A stretch of DNA of 6,644 nucleotides from an uncultured Lachnospiraceae bacterium (GTDB taxonomy: Bacteria; Bacillota_A; Clostridia; Lachnospirales; Lachnospiraceae): assembly GCA_947175285.1 (NCBI GenBank), contig CAMWMM010000283.1, positions 1 through 6,644 of the forward strand, given 5' to 3'. The notes below the pieces were generated by a model. The model worked only from the letters and a program-made list of their open reading frames with translations. It searched no databases and was not told where the DNA came from. Within the stretch, counting starts at the first letter, position 1. Every line of letters starts with the position of its first letter. Below, piece by piece: positions 5,676 to 6,644 of this stretch. Position numbers and translations under genes: made by a program.

Positions 5676-6644
5676 ATGATAAAGACGATAAAACTGACTG
5701 CCGAAACAAGAAAGGATTTGTTAAACAGTCTTTTAAAACGCAGTCCGAACAACTATACCGAATATGAATCCGTTGTCGCGGACATTATTGCCAATGTCAG
5801 GGCAAACGGAGACAAGGCGGTTTTTGACTACACAAAAGAATTTGATAAATGGGATATTACCGCAGACAATATCAAAGTCACGGAAGAAGAAATCAACGAA
5901 GCTTTTGCACAGGCGGAAAGCGCCTATATCGAAGTAATGAAACGCTCTGCAGCAAATATTACGCAGTTTCATAGAAAACAGCTTCGTAACAGTTGGATTG
6001 ATACAAAGCCTGACGGCTCTGTTTTAGGGCAGAGGATTCTGCCTATTGCCATCTCAGGCGTCTATGTTCCCGGCGGGAAAGCGGCATATCCGAGCAGCCT
6101 GCTTATGAATGTCATCCCGGCTAAAGTGGCGGGTGTAAAAAAGATTATTATGACGACTCCTGCGGGAGCGGACGGAAAAGTATATCCGGAAACGCTTGTC
6201 GCAGCTAAAATTGCAGGCGTTGATGAAATCTATAAAGTCGGCGGCGCTCAGGCGATTGCTGCAATGGCTTTCGGAACGGAAAGCATTCCCAAAGTTGATA
6301 AAATCACAGGACCCGGCAATATTTTTGTGGCGCTTGCCAAGAAAGCCTGTTTCGGCTATGTCAGCATTGATTCCATTGCCGGGCCAAGCGAAATTCTGGT
6401 TCTTGCAGACGAGAGTGCCAATCCGCGCTATGTTGCCGCCGATTTGCTTTCCCAGGCGGAGCATGATGAACTTGCAAGCGCGATTTTAATTACGACAAGC
6501 GCATCTTTAGCCGAAGAAGTGACGAAAGAAATTGACGGCTTCGTAAAAGAATTGTCCAGAGCGGAGATTATCAAAGCTTCTCTTGATAAATACGGCTATA
6601 TTTTACTTGCCGATTCCATGGAGGAAGCCGTTTCGGCAGCCAAT
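5676..6644 (+). CDS. hisD: Histidinol dehydrogenase HisD (partial, C-terminus beyond window)
   Basis: Zinc-dependent enzyme that oxidises L-histidinol through the aldehyde to L-histidine using two NAD+. The reading frame is open from the ATG at 5676 to the last base, giving 323 residues of a protein usually about 430 long. The missing ~105 residues include the catalytic Glu-His pair of the PEHLE motif. Visible family motifs are ISGVYVPGGKAAYPSSLLMN (127-146), VGGAQAIAAMAFGT (188-201), KITGPGN (209-215), IAGPSEILVLAD (234-245) and AADLLSQAEHDE (254-265). Gln260 and His263 correspond to known zinc and substrate ligands. GGAAAGGAG (5655-5663) lies 12 bases before the ATG. The gene follows the SIMPL gene by 29 bases and is probably part of the same operon. 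No frameshift or missing motif is seen in the portion present. Confidence 0.97.
   Translation, partial: MIKTIKLTAETRKDLLNSLLKRSPNNYTEYESVVADIIANVRANGDKAVFDYTKEFDKWDITADNIKVTEEEINEAFAQAESAYIEVMKRSAANITQFHRKQLRNSWIDTKPDGSVLGQRILPIAISGVYVPGGKAAYPSSLLMNVIPAKVAGVKKIIMTTPAGADGKVYPETLVAAKIAGVDEIYKVGGAQAIAAMAFGTESIPKVDKITGPGNIFVALAKKACFGYVSIDSIAGPSEILVLADESANPRYVAADLLSQAEHDELASAILITTSASLAEEVTKEIDGFVKELSRAEIIKASLDKYGYILLADSMEEAVSAAN

Noticed and set aside
6054..6464. Reverse-strand 136-residue open frame within hisD, and other antisense or alternate-frame open frames
   Set aside because: They lie entirely over well-conserved genes (hisD, hisZ, rluA, recU), show no family motifs and lack convincing ribosome binding sites. 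They are by-products of the codon usage of the real genes.
1..6644. Mobile element, CRISPR, toxin-antitoxin or defence system
   Set aside because: No transposase, integrase, repeat array, toxin-like small gene pair or nuclease/helicase module is seen. Gene content is housekeeping, with uniform composition and strand.

Overview
The window looks like chromosomal DNA from a low-GC Gram-positive anaerobe of the class Clostridia, most likely Lachnospiraceae. This is inferred from the modest GC content, strong AGGAGG-type ribosome binding sites, a RecU-type Holliday junction resolvase, and a short-form HisG paired with HisZ. All seven complete genes and the one cut by the right edge lie on the + strand. 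The coding is dense, and there is no rRNA, tRNA, CRISPR array, insertion sequence or phage gene.

Left block (about 1-2959): four closely packed genes separated by 5-14 bases. They encode a short-chain dehydrogenase/reductase, a small two-helix membrane protein of unknown function, an RluA-family rRNA pseudouridine synthase with an S4 domain, and RecU. The spacing suggests co-transcription, but the products share no obvious pathway. The promoter of this block lies outside the window or was not recognised. The first ~44 bases may hold the tail of an upstream gene.

Junction (2960-3092): the only substantial intergenic stretch. It holds a near-perfect housekeeping promoter (TTGACA, 17 bases, TATACT) whose -35 box overlaps the recU stop codon. 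About ten bases further on is a perfect 18-base palindrome preceded by a degenerate copy of itself exactly 24 bases upstream. The arrangement is that of a repressor binding just downstream of the transcription start of a histidine operon.

Right block (3093-6644): start of a histidine biosynthesis operon, hisZ - hisG - SIMPL-domain gene - hisD (cut by the window end). HisZ and short-form HisG together form ATP phosphoribosyltransferase, the first and feedback-inhibited step. HisD does the last two oxidations from histidinol to histidine. The membrane-anchored SIMPL (DUF541) protein between hisG and hisD has no known place in histidine synthesis and is the main oddity in gene order. I found no clearly new biological system. 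The points most worth following are the tandem operator, the SIMPL gene inside the his operon, and the short HisZ that is in frame with HisG.
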